From assembly GCF_030209375.1 (NCBI RefSeq), contig NZ_JARVSC010000003.1, positions 1,107,981 through 1,171,980 on the forward strand: 64,000 nucleotides of DNA, in the 5' to 3' direction. Of the stretch, positions 7,796 to 16,401 are shown one piece after another. This stretch comes from Plantibacter sp. ME-Dv--P-122b. Its GTDB lineage: Bacteria; Actinomycetota; Actinomycetes; Actinomycetales; Microbacteriaceae. Made by a program: the position numbers and the translations under genes. Numbering within the stretch: position 1 is the stretch's first letter; each line of letters begins with the position of its first letter. The notes beneath the pieces are model-generated. The model did no database searches and was not told where the DNA came from. It saw only the letters and a program-made list of their open reading frames with translations.

Positions 7796-9016
7796 TCAGT
7801 CCCAGCGCACCACCGGGGTTCCCGAGGTGAAGTCCACCTGCGGCGAGCCGAGCGCGGGACCGAACAGGATGTCGCAACCGCCAGTCGCTCCGTTCTGCGT
7901 GCAGCTCGTCGAGGACGCCTTGACGCTCCCGATGTAGTCGCCATAGACCTGGAGCGGGTTGACGAACGTCTCGCGCGGCTCGAGGTTGGCGAGGTTGGCC
8001 TGCGCGTCCGCACTCAGCGTGCGCGTGATGGTGCCGTCCGCGACCGCCGTGCCGTCCGACAGCGTGGCCGGGATGTCGAGACCGCACCCTGCGGTGAGGC
8101 TGGTCGAGGCGATGCAGGCGTTCACCGCTTCCGTCACGGCGTCGCGGAACTGCTTGACGCCTGCCTCGTTGAGCTCGACCTTCACGTCCGAGAGGAGGTC
8201 GTAGGAGTCACCGGCGGCGACGAGGTCGTCTGCTCCGGAGATCGAGAACGATTCCTCGAGTGTCTTGGGGAGCGCGAGCTGGTAGGCGCCGGGGAACACC
8301 GTCCAGGAGTCGCCCTTCGCTTCCTGTCCGTTGACCGTTACGGTGACGCCGTCGAGCATCGACGGGTACAGGCTGACCGTTCCCCCCGAGAGGATGGAGT
8401 AGCCACCTTTGTACGCCTTGTAGACGGTGAACTCCTGGGTCACGGGGGTGGAACCGACCGAGAACGTCGCCGTGACCGTGGTGGTGGAACCGGATTCCTT
8501 CGCGGAGGTCAGCTTGACCTTGCTGATCTTGCCGAGCTTCGCGGACGCTTTCAGGACGTCGTCGGTGAGCAGCGTCTTGTCGCTGATCGACTCGTCGAGG
8601 TAGCTCAGTGCCTGCTTGGCGTCGCCGTCCTGCAGGGCGGTGAAGTAGTCGGTGACGATGCTCTTCGGGTCACCCTGCGCCCCGCGGATCGCGGAGCTGA
8701 TGCCGATACCGGCAGCCGTGACCACGATCATGACGAGGACGACCGCCCCCGCGATGATGCCGATGAGTCCGCCGCGGGACAACTTGCGCCGCTTGGCGGG
8801 ACCGGCGACTCCGGGGGCGTAGGGGGACGGTGCGCCGGCGTAGGGGTTCTGGGACGCACCGTACGGATACTGCTGAGTCCCCGCACCGTTCTGCGGTGCA
8901 TCGGCACGCGGCGTGGATCCGTCGGTCGACGGGTGCTGTGGGACGGGGCCCTGAGGCGGCGGCACCTGCCCGCCCGTCTCCTGGGGTTTCTCAGGCTGGT
9001 CGGATGGCTCGGTCAT
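7796..9016 (-). CDS. Membrane-anchored extracytoplasmic protein of unknown function
   Basis: A 406-residue protein in three parts: a Pro/Gly/Gln-rich cytoplasmic N-terminus (residues 1-75), one transmembrane helix (GLIGIIAGAVVLVMIVVTA, about residues 88-106), and an extracellular part starting with DPKSIVTDYFTALQDGDAKQAL, which looks like the start of a DUF4878/NTF2-like domain. Further repeats of beta-rich sequence follow, with pairs of Cys near the C-terminus (CGLDI, SCTQNGATGGCDI) that may form disulfides. The start is the ATG at 9016 (MTEPSDQPE), because the longer frame upstream is unlike coding sequence and would approach the tRNA. It sits between two LCP genes, which suggests an envelope role, but nothing more specific can be said. 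Confidence 0.7.
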   Translation of the reverse strand: MTEPSDQPEKPQETGGQVPPPQGPVPQHPSTDGSTPRADAPQNGAGTQQYPYGASQNPYAGAPSPYAPGVAGPAKRRKLSRGGLIGIIAGAVVLVMIVVTAAGIGISSAIRGAQGDPKSIVTDYFTALQDGDAKQALSYLDESISDKTLLTDDVLKASAKLGKISKVKLTSAKESGSTTTVTATFSVGSTPVTQEFTVYKAYKGGYSILSGGTVSLYPSMLDGVTVTVNGQEAKGDSWTVFPGAYQLALPKTLEESFSISGADDLVAAGDSYDLLSDVKVELNEAGVKQFRDAVTEAVNACIASTSLTAGCGLDIPATLSDGTAVADGTITRTLSADAQANLANLEPRETFVNPLQVYGDYIGSVKASSTSCTQNGATGGCDILFGPALGSPQVDFTSGTPVVRWD

Positions 9017-9156
9017 CGCTGGTTCTGCTTTCGAATCGTCTGCCGACGCGAGGCGACGAGTACGCACTCGAGCCGCTCCATGTCTGCATATCAGTCGATG
9101 AATATCATACCGATGAACTGTGCAGCGCAGGCCCAACCAGCCATCTCAAGAACGTG

Positions 9157-9241
9157 CGGAGGGCGTGGGATTCGAACCCACGAGACATTTCTGCCCACCA
9201 GTTTTCAAGACTGGCTCCATCGGCCGCTCGGACAGCCCTCC
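9157..9241 (-). tRNA. tRNA-Ser (anticodon UGA)
   Basis: Minus strand. Acceptor arms GGAGGGC and GCCCTCC with discriminator G. Anticodon stem-loop CCAGT-CT-TGA-AA-ACTGG gives UGA. The variable arm is long (class II), and the T loop is GTTCGAATC. It lies about 2.3 kb downstream of the serS stop codon, on the same strand. The 140 bp between this gene and the start at 9016 is AT-richer (around 9090-9111) and probably holds that gene's promoter. Confidence 0.95.
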
Positions 9242-9337
9242 TGAAGGTCGATCGCCCGCGATGACGCAGCTGACGACCAGGATCGAGTGTATCGGATGGG
9301 GCCAGCGGTGAAGCGGCCCCATCCGATCACGCGGTGA

Positions 9338-10585
9338 CTACTGGTCCTCCTCCGGACGACCGGCCGTGCACGTGTTCTGCGCGGCGTTCTGGCCGGTGAT
9401 CGTGTCGGGCAGGGCGACGGGGCCGGCGGCGGTCGGGTCTGCGGGTGCAGCCGGGTCGGCCGGGGCGGCGGGATCGGCTGCCGCGTCGGTCGTCGCCGGG
9501 TCGGGTGTGACCGGGGCGTTCGGGTCGGTCACGACGTACTTGCCGGTGGCGGACAGGGCGACGGCCTGGTCGCTCTGCAGCGCCGTCCACAGGACGTCGG
9601 CATCGGACGTCGCCTCGACCCCGCCCTCGACCGTGGCCGTCGGCGTCTGGACGAACGCGACGCGGTCGAGGGGGATGTCCTTGAGCGCTGCGGCGATCGA
9701 CACCATGGTGTCGATGTTGTTCAGGCTGCTCGACAGGGTCACGTTCTTCAGCGCGGCCCGGGCGATCGAGTAGAGCTTGATCGGGTCGGAGAGCGTGTCG
9801 CTGCTCTTCAGCGTGCGGACGAGCGAGGAGAGGAACACCTGCTGGTTCGAGATGCGAGAGAGGTCGCTGCCGTCGCCGACGCCGTGACGCGAGCGGAGGA
9901 AGGCGAGGGCGGACGCACCCGAGAGGTCGTGGGTGCCGACGTCGAGGTTGATGCCGCTCCACGCGTCGTTGAGGGGTTCGGTGATGCACACGGGCACGCC
10001 ACCGACCGCATTCGACATCGAGATGACGCCGTCGAAGCCGATCTGCGCGGCGAACGGGATGGAGAGGCCGGTGATGCCCTCGACCGTGGAGACCGCGCAG
10101 GCGAGCCCGCCGTCGGCACCGCCGTACATGAGGGCGGTGTTCATCTTGTCGCGACCGTTACCGCCGTCGGCGCAGTCGCCGATCTGCACGTACATGTCGC
10201 GCGGGAAGCTGACGACGGTCGCGCTCGAGTGGTCTGCCGAGATGTGCATGAGGATCGTGACGTCGTTGAGGTTCTCGTCTCGTTCGCCGTACGCCTCGTT
10301 GCCGTCGCCCGAGTCGCTTCCCACGAGGAGCAGGTTGACGCCGCCCTCGATCGCGCCGATGTTGGGCGGCGGCGCACCCGGCGTCTCGTTGTCGAGGTGG
10401 GCGACGGGCTTCACGCTGTTGGCGAGGTCGAGCGCGGCGACACCGGCGACCGCGATGCCGCTCACGCCGACGACGGCGGCCGTCGCGGCGACGATCTTCG
10501 CGACGGTGACGAACGGGTTCGACTTGCGGAGTCTGCCGTGACGGACGGCGGCGCGCGGTTTGGACGCGTCGGCGTGGCGGGTCAT
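9338..10585 (-). CDS. LytR-CpsA-Psr (LCP) family cell-wall ligase, second paralog
   Basis: A 415-residue paralog of the protein at 6395. Order: basic N-terminus, one membrane helix (AKIVAATAAVVGVSGIAVAG), then the LCP domain with LLLVGSDSGDG, SFPRDMYVQIG, MNTALMYGG and RSRHGVGDGSDLSRISNQQ, and a short Pro/Ala/Asp repeat tail (PAAPADPAAPADPTAAGP). Both paralogs end with a similar block containing ITGQNAAQNTC or VTGQTADQRTC followed by an acidic tail. It should sit in the membrane with its active site outside. Actinobacteria usually keep several LCP proteins with overlapping roles. The ribosome site is weak (GAGAGCGAGATCC). Confidence 0.9.
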   Translation of the reverse strand: MTRHADASKPRAAVRHGRLRKSNPFVTVAKIVAATAAVVGVSGIAVAGVAALDLANSVKPVAHLDNETPGAPPPNIGAIEGGVNLLLVGSDSGDGNEAYGERDENLNDVTILMHISADHSSATVVSFPRDMYVQIGDCADGGNGRDKMNTALMYGGADGGLACAVSTVEGITGLSIPFAAQIGFDGVISMSNAVGGVPVCITEPLNDAWSGINLDVGTHDLSGASALAFLRSRHGVGDGSDLSRISNQQVFLSSLVRTLKSSDTLSDPIKLYSIARAALKNVTLSSSLNNIDTMVSIAAALKDIPLDRVAFVQTPTATVEGGVEATSDADVLWTALQSDQAVALSATGKYVVTDPNAPVTPDPATTDAAADPAAPADPAAPADPTAAGPVALPDTITGQNAAQNTCTAGRPEEDQ

Positions 10586-10731
10586 GGATCTCGCTCTCGT
10601 CTCAGGAACAGGGGTTGCCGGAACCCTGGAGACCGGGCTGCGGCGAGTCGTCCGGCGTCACCTGGAGCAGGCGCGCACCGACGCCCCGTGCCCACCGGAA
10701 ACGGCGTATCGGCACGGAGCTTTGGACGATG

Positions 10732-11556
10732 CTAACCCGAAATGCTCCTCAGGAGCTGAGAGAGACCGTCGTCGGTGACCGTGCCGGTGACCTCCGACGC
10801 GACCGCGAGGACCTCCTCGGGCGCCTGGCCCATGGCGACGCCGCGTCCTCCGGCCGCCGCCCAGCCGAGCATGTCGACGTCGTTGCGGCCGTCGCCGACG
10901 GCGACCATCTGCGAGCGTTCGAGCCCCAGCCACTCCCGGACCCGCTCCAGCGCGGTCGCCTTGTTGACGCCCTTCGGCGCGATGTCGAGCCACGCCGTCC
11001 ACCCGATCGCGTAGCTCACCTGGCTGAGTCCGATCCTGTCGACGATGCGGAGGAACTCCTCCTCGTCGTGGCTCGGAGACACCACGACGACGCGCGTCAC
11101 CGGGCTCGTCACGAGCTCCTCGAACGGGACCTCGACCGCGTTCTCGAGGTTCCAGTCCTCCATGCCGACCGTGTACTTGCGGAAGCCGTCGGGGTACTCG
11201 ACCATGTAGCTGCCCTCGGAGAGGTGCGGCTGGATGAGCCCGAGCACCTCCGTCGGGTCGAAGGTCTCCATGAAGAAGCGCTCGTAGGAGTCGGGGTTCG
11301 ACTCGTCGCGCTTCATGATGAGGGCACCGTTGGCGCAGACGACGTACTGCGGTGTCAGCTCGAGCTCCTCGAGCACCGGGCGTGTGCTCTCCCAGCTGCG
11401 ACCGGTGGCCAACGTGACGATGTGGCCGAGCGAGACCACGCGGCGCACCTCGTCGGCGACCGACAGGCTGAGCGAACCGTCCTCGTGCAGCACGGTGCCG
11501 TCGATGTCGAGGGCGATGAGCAACGGGGTCGCGGTGGTGGTCGTCTCGTCCGTCAT
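10732..11556 (-). CDS. Cof-type HAD-IIB phosphatase
   Basis: A haloacid dehalogenase-superfamily phosphatase with a Cof-type C2 cap. HAD motif I is [11 protein letters not shown] (nucleophile Asp about residue 17), motif II is the Thr in TLATGRSW, motif III is the Lys in GVNKATAL, and motif IV is [13 protein letters not shown]. Cof proteins dephosphorylate sugar phosphates, pyridoxal phosphate or FMN precursors; the substrate here is unknown. Its ATG overlaps the serS stop (ATGA at 11553-11556), so the two are translationally coupled. Confidence 0.85.
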   Translation of the reverse strand: MTDETTTTATPLLIALDIDGTVLHEDGSLSLSVADEVRRVVSLGHIVTLATGRSWESTRPVLEELELTPQYVVCANGALIMKRDESNPDSYERFFMETFDPTEVLGLIQPHLSEGSYMVEYPDGFRKYTVGMEDWNLENAVEVPFEELVTSPVTRVVVVSPSHDEEEFLRIVDRIGLSQVSYAIGWTAWLDIAPKGVNKATALERVREWLGLERSQMVAVGDGRNDVDMLGWAAAGGRGVAMGQAPEEVLAVASEVTGTVTDDGLSQLLRSISG

Positions 11557-12818
11557 CGGATCGGCCTCGCGACCTCGGTGCCGCCCAGGTACGGACGCAG
11601 CACCTCGGGGATGACGACACTGCCGTCCTCCTGCTGGTGCGTCTCGAGGATCGCGACGATCCAGCGGGTGGTCGCGAGCGTTCCGTTGAGCGTCGCGACC
11701 GGCGTGGTCTTGCCCGACTCCGTGCGGTACCGGGTGTCGAGGCGACGCGCCTGGTAGGTGGTGCAGTTCGAGGTGCTGGTGAGCTCGCGGTACGCGTCCT
11801 GCGTCGGCACCCAGGCCTCGACGTCGAACTTGCGTGCCGCACTCGACCCGAGGTCGCCGGCGGCCGTGTCGATGACGCGGTAGCTGAGGCCGAGCGACTG
11901 CAGCATCGCCTCCTGGTACGACAGCAGGCGCTCGTGCTCGGCGGCGGCGTCCTCCGGCTTGGTGTAGACGAACATCTCGAGCTTGTTGAACTGGTGCACC
12001 CGGATGATGCCGCGGGTGTCGCGCCCGTAGGACCCGGCCTCCTTGCGGTAGCAGGTCGACCAGCCGGCGTAGCGGAGCGCGCCCTGCTCGAGGTCGAGGA
12101 TCTCGTCGGAGTGGTACCCGGCGAGCGCCACCTCACTCGTACCGGTGAGGAAGAGGTCTTCGCCGGCGATCTGGTAGACCTCGTCGGCGTGCTCACCGAG
12201 GAAGCCGGTGCCCTTCATGATCTCGGGGCGCACGAGCGTCGGGGTGATGAGCGGGACGAAGCCGGCCTCGATCGCGCGGTCGAGCGCGAGGTTCATGAGG
12301 GCGATCTCGAGGCGGGCACCGATGCCGCGGAGGAAGTAGAAGCGCGAGCCGCTGACCTTGGTGCCGCGCTGCATGTCGATGGCGCCGAGGAGTTCGCCGA
12401 GCTCGAGGTGGTCGCGCGGGGCGAAGTCGAAGGAGGGGCGTTCACCGACCTCGCGGAGCGTGATGAAGTCGGCCTCGCCGCCGGCGGGCACGCCCTCGAG
12501 GACCGGGTTCTGGATGCGACCGGCGACGTCGGCGAAGTAGGCCTCGGCCTCGGTTGCGACCTGCTGGGCCTCCTTGACGCGGGCGGCGAGCTGCTGCGCC
12601 TGGGCGACGAGGGCGGCCTTCTCCTCCTTGGGGGCCTTGGCGACCTGCTTGCCGAACGCGTTCTGCTCGGCGCGGAGTTCCTCGAACCCGGTGATCGCGG
12701 CGCGGCGTGCGGTGTCGGCGTCGATCGCCTGGTCGACGAGGTCGACGGAGGACCCTCGCTTCTGCTGCGACGCTCGGAGGACTTCTGGCTGTTCGCGGAG
12801 GAGTACGGGATCGATCAC
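11553..12818 (-). CDS. serS: Seryl-tRNA synthetase
   Basis: Class II synthetase charging tRNA-Ser (and tRNA-Sec where present). The N-terminal 110 residues form the coiled-coil tRNA-binding arm ([20 protein letters not shown] region). Motif 2 is [17 protein letters not shown] through [10 protein letters not shown], and motif 3 lies near the C-terminus ([15 protein letters not shown], then [10 protein letters not shown]). Length 421 residues is normal. The GTG start at 12818 is 6 nt after a TAGACT box (12825-12830), consistent with a leaderless mRNA. It heads a two-gene operon with the HAD phosphatase, and two tRNA-Ser genes lie downstream on the same strand. Confidence 0.97.
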   Translation of the reverse strand: MIDPVLLREQPEVLRASQQKRGSSVDLVDQAIDADTARRAAITGFEELRAEQNAFGKQVAKAPKEEKAALVAQAQQLAARVKEAQQVATEAEAYFADVAGRIQNPVLEGVPAGGEADFITLREVGERPSFDFAPRDHLELGELLGAIDMQRGTKVSGSRFYFLRGIGARLEIALMNLALDRAIEAGFVPLITPTLVRPEIMKGTGFLGEHADEVYQIAGEDLFLTGTSEVALAGYHSDEILDLEQGALRYAGWSTCYRKEAGSYGRDTRGIIRVHQFNKLEMFVYTKPEDAAAEHERLLSYQEAMLQSLGLSYRVIDTAAGDLGSSAARKFDVEAWVPTQDAYRELTSTSNCTTYQARRLDTRYRTESGKTTPVATLNGTLATTRWIVAILETHQQEDGSVVIPEVLRPYLGGTEVARPIR

Positions 12819-12824
12819 CCGGCA

Positions 12825-12830
12825 AGTCTA
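12825..12830 (-). promoter_or_regulatory. -10 box (TAGACT) of the leaderless serS promoter
   Basis: TAGACT followed by 6 nt and GTG. It shares the 57-bp divergent spacer with the lipid kinase gene. Confidence 0.55.
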
Positions 12831-12875
12831 GCGATCGAGGTCGGTGACGAGGCCCCGGGACAGTACCGTTGGGCC

Positions 12876-13844
12876 ATGCCGACTCCCCCGCACGCCGCGC
12901 TCGTGTACAACCCGGTGAAGGTCGACGCCACCAGGCTGCGGAGCGCGTTGGAGGCACGGTCGCAGGAGGCGGGATGGGCGGCTCCGCACCTGTATGAGAC
13001 GAGTGTCGACGACCCCGGTGTCGGTCAGGCGCGGCGCGCGGTCCTCGACGGTGCTCAGGTGGTGCTCGTGGCGGGCGGCGACGGGACCGTGCGTGCTGTC
13101 GCGGAAGGGCTGCGCGGGAGCGGCGTGCCGCTGACCCTCATCCCCTCGGGCACCGGCAACCTGCTCGCGAGGAACCTGAAGCTGCCGCTCGGCGACCAGG
13201 TGGCGGCGATCGGGGCGGCGTTCACGGGCGACACGCGCGCGATCGACATCGGCGTCGCCATGATCACCCGCGCCGACGGGTCGGAGGAGGAGCACGCGTT
13301 CGTCGTGATGGCAGGCATGGGCATCGACGCGATGATGATCGCCACCGCGAACCCCGACCTCAAGAAGTCGCTCGGGTGGCTCGCCTACGTCGAGTCCGGT
13401 CTCCGGTCGATCGCCACGGCCGCGCCGTTCCGCATCCACTACCAGTTGCGCGGGCACCGACAACATGCGGCGACCGTGAGCTCAGTGCTCGTCGGGAACT
13501 GCGGCACGCTGCAGGGCGGGGTGCAGCTCATGCCGGACGCCGAACTCGACGACGGGGTCCTCGACGTCGCGGTGCTGCAGCCGAAGGGTGCCTTCGGATG
13601 GCTCCTCGTGTGGCGGAAGGTCACGTGGGAGAACCGGGTCCTGCGGCGGACGGCCGTCGGGCGGCGGATGATCCGCTTCACCGAGGGCCGGGGTGGGAAC
13701 ACCGTGACGAACCTGCGTGCAGAGGCGCTGACCGTGCGGATAGACGAGGCGCAGGACCTCGAGCTCGACGGCGACGCGTTCGGCATGGCGACGATGGTCG
13801 CGTTCGACGCGCACCGAGGCGGACTGCTCGTCAAGCTCCCGTAG
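12876..13844 (+). CDS. Diacylglycerol kinase-like lipid kinase
   Basis: A 322-residue DAGK-catalytic-fold kinase. It opens with ALVYNPVKVD (strand and nucleotide-binding start), then the glycine-rich VVLVAGGDGTVRAVAEGL (about residues 66-83) and PSGTGNLLARNLKLP (about residues 92-106), the ATP-binding signature of YegS/DgkB proteins. The C-terminal lobe holds LVGNCGTLQGGVQLMPDAELDDG in pieces, typical of this family. It probably phosphorylates diacylglycerol or a related lipid at the inner membrane face to recycle lipid from envelope polymer synthesis. The start is the ATG at 12876; the longer frame upstream is antisense to serS and not coding. Confidence 0.85.
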   Translation: MPTPPHAALVYNPVKVDATRLRSALEARSQEAGWAAPHLYETSVDDPGVGQARRAVLDGAQVVLVAGGDGTVRAVAEGLRGSGVPLTLIPSGTGNLLARNLKLPLGDQVAAIGAAFTGDTRAIDIGVAMITRADGSEEEHAFVVMAGMGIDAMMIATANPDLKKSLGWLAYVESGLRSIATAAPFRIHYQLRGHRQHAATVSSVLVGNCGTLQGGVQLMPDAELDDGVLDVAVLQPKGAFGWLLVWRKVTWENRVLRRTAVGRRMIRFTEGRGGNTVTNLRAEALTVRIDEAQDLELDGDAFGMATMVAFDAHRGGLLVKLP

Positions 13845-13885
13845 CCACCACCCGTCCCCGATCCCGACTCGGTTTGAGTGGGTTG

Positions 13886-14050
13886 CCAGCGCGGTGCGCT
13901 GACGCGAGCGCGGGTCATGGACGTGAGCGCGGGTCTCCGGAGGGGCGCGCTCGCGCGCCTGACCCGCAGTGACGCCGATGAGTGCGCGGTGACGTCAGCG
14001 CACTGCGCTGGCGGTCACAACTGCGCGCTCGCGTCAGAGCACCGCGCTGG
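13886..14050. repeat. Family-C inverted-repeat element (copy C2)
   Basis: A compound copy of about 165 bp between convergent genes. The left arm CCAGCGCGGTGCGCTGACG begins at 13886, an imperfect right arm ends at 14011 (one A-for-C change pattern, CACTGCGCTGG), and a further right arm (CAGAGCACCGCGCTGG) ends at 14050. The last arm overlaps the final codons and the stop of the HutH-like gene, so the repeat supplies that gene's C-terminal residues. Confidence 0.85.
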
Positions 14051-15521
14051 CGGAGGACACGGAGGGGGCCGACGGCACTCCGGCGACGAGGTCCGCGATC
14101 TCGGTGACGAGCGCCGACGCGCGCTCCAAGTCGGGGCGGAGGTCGCGGTCGGCGTCGTCCGAGCCGAGCGATGCCGATGCCCGGGCGAAGACCGCGGCGA
14201 GCGTCCCCGTCAGCCGTTCGGCGACACCGCGGCGCCGCACGACCCGCACCGCTCCGAGGAGTTCGCAGGCGATGAGCGTCCTCGTGGCGACGACCGCGTC
14301 CTCCAGCTGCGCGACGGCCTGCGCGGCGAACGGCGCGTCCTCCTCGGCTCCGCGCGACAAGACGACCGTGCCGAGCGCCGCCGGTTGCGCCGCGTGCCGG
14401 ATGTCGGCGACCGCGCCCGCCGCAACGTACTCGACCATCATCAGTCCTGAGGCACCCGGTTCTCCGTCGCCGAGGAACGGCGGCAGGCCCGTGAACGCGG
14501 GCTCGTTCAACAATCGCAGGCGCGACAGCGTCACGGTCGACGTCTGCGCGAGCGCGAGCACGGTCGAGTCGAGCTCCGCGGCCAGCTGCGCCTGGAAGAA
14601 GGCACCGTGGTGGAGGACCGCCTGTGATCCGGCATCGGCACCGAGGACGTAGAGGGGGTTCTCCTGCGCAGCACCGACGAGCGCTTCCACCTGGTCCGCG
14701 AGCCGGTCCGTCGCCGTCGCCACGACACCCTGCGTGATCGCCGCGATGCGGAGTGCGAACGGGTCCTGGATCCGGGCCGGTTCCGGCGCGGGTCCGATGA
14801 GCGCGCGTAACGACGCAGCAGCAGCTCCGACGCCGGGTGCGGCGGACGCACCCGCCGCCGCCTCGGCGTACGCCTGCGCATTGCCGTCCAGCGCGTGGAA
14901 GCTGAGCGCACAGACCGCCGACCAGGCACGGTCGAGTCCCCGCAGCTCCGTGACCGCGAGGGCCGCACGCGCGATGGTCAGGGCGCTGCTGCTGATGAAC
15001 GACAGGGCACTCTCCGACCCCCAGGCGTCCAGCGGCTCCAGCGGCGTCGACGCCGGTCGTTCGCCGAGCAGGGTCAGCGCCGTACCGGCGAGCGCGGTGA
15101 GATCGCCGGTCCCGATCGACCCGAGGGTCCGGACGGTCGGCAGCGCGTCGCGGCGCAGCATCTCGGCGAGCGCCGCGACGACCGCGGGCTCGACACCCGA
15201 TCCGCCGACGGCGAGCTGGTTGAGTCGGACCGCGAGCATGGCCCGTACGACCCGGTCGGGGACGACCTCGCCGGCGTCGACCGCGTGGCTGCGGAGCAGG
15301 CGGCGCGCGTGTGCGTCGCCGTCGTCGGCCACCGTGGTGTCCTTGTTCGCCCCCACGCCGGTACTCCTGCCGTAGACGGCCGCGTGCTCGGCGAGGTCCC
15401 GTGCGTCGTCGTGCGCTGTCGACAGCCGGTCGAGCACGGCGGGAGGCACGAAGGCCTCCTCCTCGAGGTCTGCGATCCGCCGCAGCTCGTCGATGCCCAG
15501 TGCTCCCGCGATCTCGATCAT
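14034..15521 (-). CDS. HutH-like aromatic amino acid ammonia-lyase lacking the canonical MIO triad
   Basis: A 495-residue member of the histidine/phenylalanine ammonia-lyase family, predicted to act on histidine because of its place beside the hut genes. Family signatures: the Tyr loop VYGRSTGVGANKDT (about residue 50), QDPFALR, NEPAFTGLPPFL and MMVEYVAAGAVADIR. The segment that normally reads GSVGASGDLAP, where Ala-Ser-Gly cyclises to the MIO electrophile, is GSIGTGDLTAL here. One residue is missing and Thr stands where Ser is expected. I confirmed this from the bases around 15115. The start is the ATG at 15521 with GAGAGGG upstream; longer upstream frames are spurious. It is divergent from iclR. 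It could be a diverged lyase or an inactive homolog. Confidence 0.75.
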   Translation of the reverse strand: MIEIAGALGIDELRRIADLEEEAFVPPAVLDRLSTAHDDARDLAEHAAVYGRSTGVGANKDTTVADDGDAHARRLLRSHAVDAGEVVPDRVVRAMLAVRLNQLAVGGSGVEPAVVAALAEMLRRDALPTVRTLGSIGTGDLTALAGTALTLLGERPASTPLEPLDAWGSESALSFISSSALTIARAALAVTELRGLDRAWSAVCALSFHALDGNAQAYAEAAAGASAAPGVGAAAASLRALIGPAPEPARIQDPFALRIAAITQGVVATATDRLADQVEALVGAAQENPLYVLGADAGSQAVLHHGAFFQAQLAAELDSTVLALAQTSTVTLSRLRLLNEPAFTGLPPFLGDGEPGASGLMMVEYVAAGAVADIRHAAQPAALGTVVLSRGAEEDAPFAAQAVAQLEDAVVATRTLIACELLGAVRVVRRRGVAERLTGTLAAVFARASASLGSDDADRDLRPDLERASALVTEIADLVAGVPSAPSVSSASAVL

Positions 15522-15593
15522 CCCGACACCCTCTCTTGCGCTCCGCCGTCGTGTGCACCATCCTTGCTCACACGGCGAACGTCCCACCAGATG

Positions 15594-15657
15594 AAATTCG
15601 AGTTTTACCTGACGGAAACATTCGAGGCGGTTCGCTGAAACGGCGGAGCCATAGCGT
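15594..15657. promoter_or_regulatory. Candidate operator/promoter region between the HutH-like gene and iclR
   Basis: The 160-bp divergent spacer contains an AT-richer patch. A direct repeat ATTCGAG occurs at 15596-15602 and 15620-15626, and between them lies an imperfect palindrome GTTT-N10-AAAC (15602-15619). A TAGCGT -10-like box is at 15652-15657, about 25 nt before the iclR start with its AGAGAGGG ribosome site. This is the obvious place for the IclR protein to bind and control both directions; that is inference. Confidence 0.45.
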
Positions 15658-15681
15658 GGTGGCTCGACAGAGAGGGATCTG

Positions 15682-16401
15682 ATGGCTGAATCATCGACTC
15701 GAACCGTGGAGCGTGCACTCTCGCTCCTCGCCGTGGTGTGCGACCGCGGCCGCACGACCCTCGCCGAGAGCGCGCGACTCGTCGACCTCTCGCCGAGCAC
15801 CGCCCTCCGGCTCCTCCGCACCCTGGAGTCCACGGGCTTCGTCCGGAAGGACGCCGACGGCAGCTACCGACCCGGCAGCCGCGTCGTCCAGCTCGGCACG
15901 CAGGCACTCAGCAACGAGTCGCTCGTCGGCTTCTGCCACACGGAGATGCTCGACCTCGTCGAACGCACCGGCGAGTCCGCCTACCTGAGCGTCGAGGGTC
16001 ACGCGTCCACCGCGCTCTACCTCGCGATCACGGAGGGCACCCACTCCGTCCGTCACGCGAGCTGGGTCGGTCGCACGATCCCCCTCGACGGTTCGGCCGC
16101 GGGTGCCGCACTCACCGGGCGGACCCCCACCGCCGGCTACGTCACGGTCGAGCGGGGCGTCGAGTCGGACGTCACCGCGATCGCCGCTCCCGTCCGCTCG
16201 GGAGCACGGATCGTCGCGGCACTGAGCCTCGTCATCCCGAGCTACCGGATGACCGACGACCTCATCGCCTCCTACGGCGAGCTCCTCGTCGCCGCCACGG
16301 AACGGCTCTCCAGCGGGCTCGCCTCGTACACCGGACCCACCGACAACACACCCGCGACCGTCCCCGACGACGCCGCGGACCTCCTGGAGGGACGCGCATG
16401 A
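15682..16401 (+). CDS. IclR family transcriptional regulator of the hut region
   Basis: A 239-residue regulator. The N-terminal winged helix-turn-helix spans about residues 8-65 (TVERALSLLAVV, LAESARLVDLSPSTALRLLRTLE, GFVRKDADGSYRPG), followed by the IclR effector domain (about 75-225) with the typical AAGAALTG and VTAIAAPVRSGARIVAALSL strands. The start ATG is preceded by AGAGAGGGATCTG. Its stop overlaps the ABC ATPase start (ATGA), so the regulator is the first gene of the transporter operon. The effector is likely a histidine-pathway compound such as urocanate, judging only from context. Confidence 0.88.
   Translation: MAESSTRTVERALSLLAVVCDRGRTTLAESARLVDLSPSTALRLLRTLESTGFVRKDADGSYRPGSRVVQLGTQALSNESLVGFCHTEMLDLVERTGESAYLSVEGHASTALYLAITEGTHSVRHASWVGRTIPLDGSAAGAALTGRTPTAGYVTVERGVESDVTAIAAPVRSGARIVAALSLVIPSYRMTDDLIASYGELLVAATERLSSGLASYTGPTDNTPATVPDDAADLLEGRA

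Noticed and set aside
6950..9244. 764-codon plus-strand frame
   Set aside because: Antisense to the LCP and membrane-protein genes and running through a tRNA gene; no recognisable protein.
11637..12875. 413-codon upstream extension of the lipid kinase gene
   Set aside because: It lies entirely antisense to serS; the kinase domain starts precisely at the ATG at 12876.
15522..15833. 104-codon N-terminal extension of the HutH-like protein
   Set aside because: It overlaps the divergent iclR gene and promoter region and has no lyase similarity; the ATG at 15521 has a good ribosome site.
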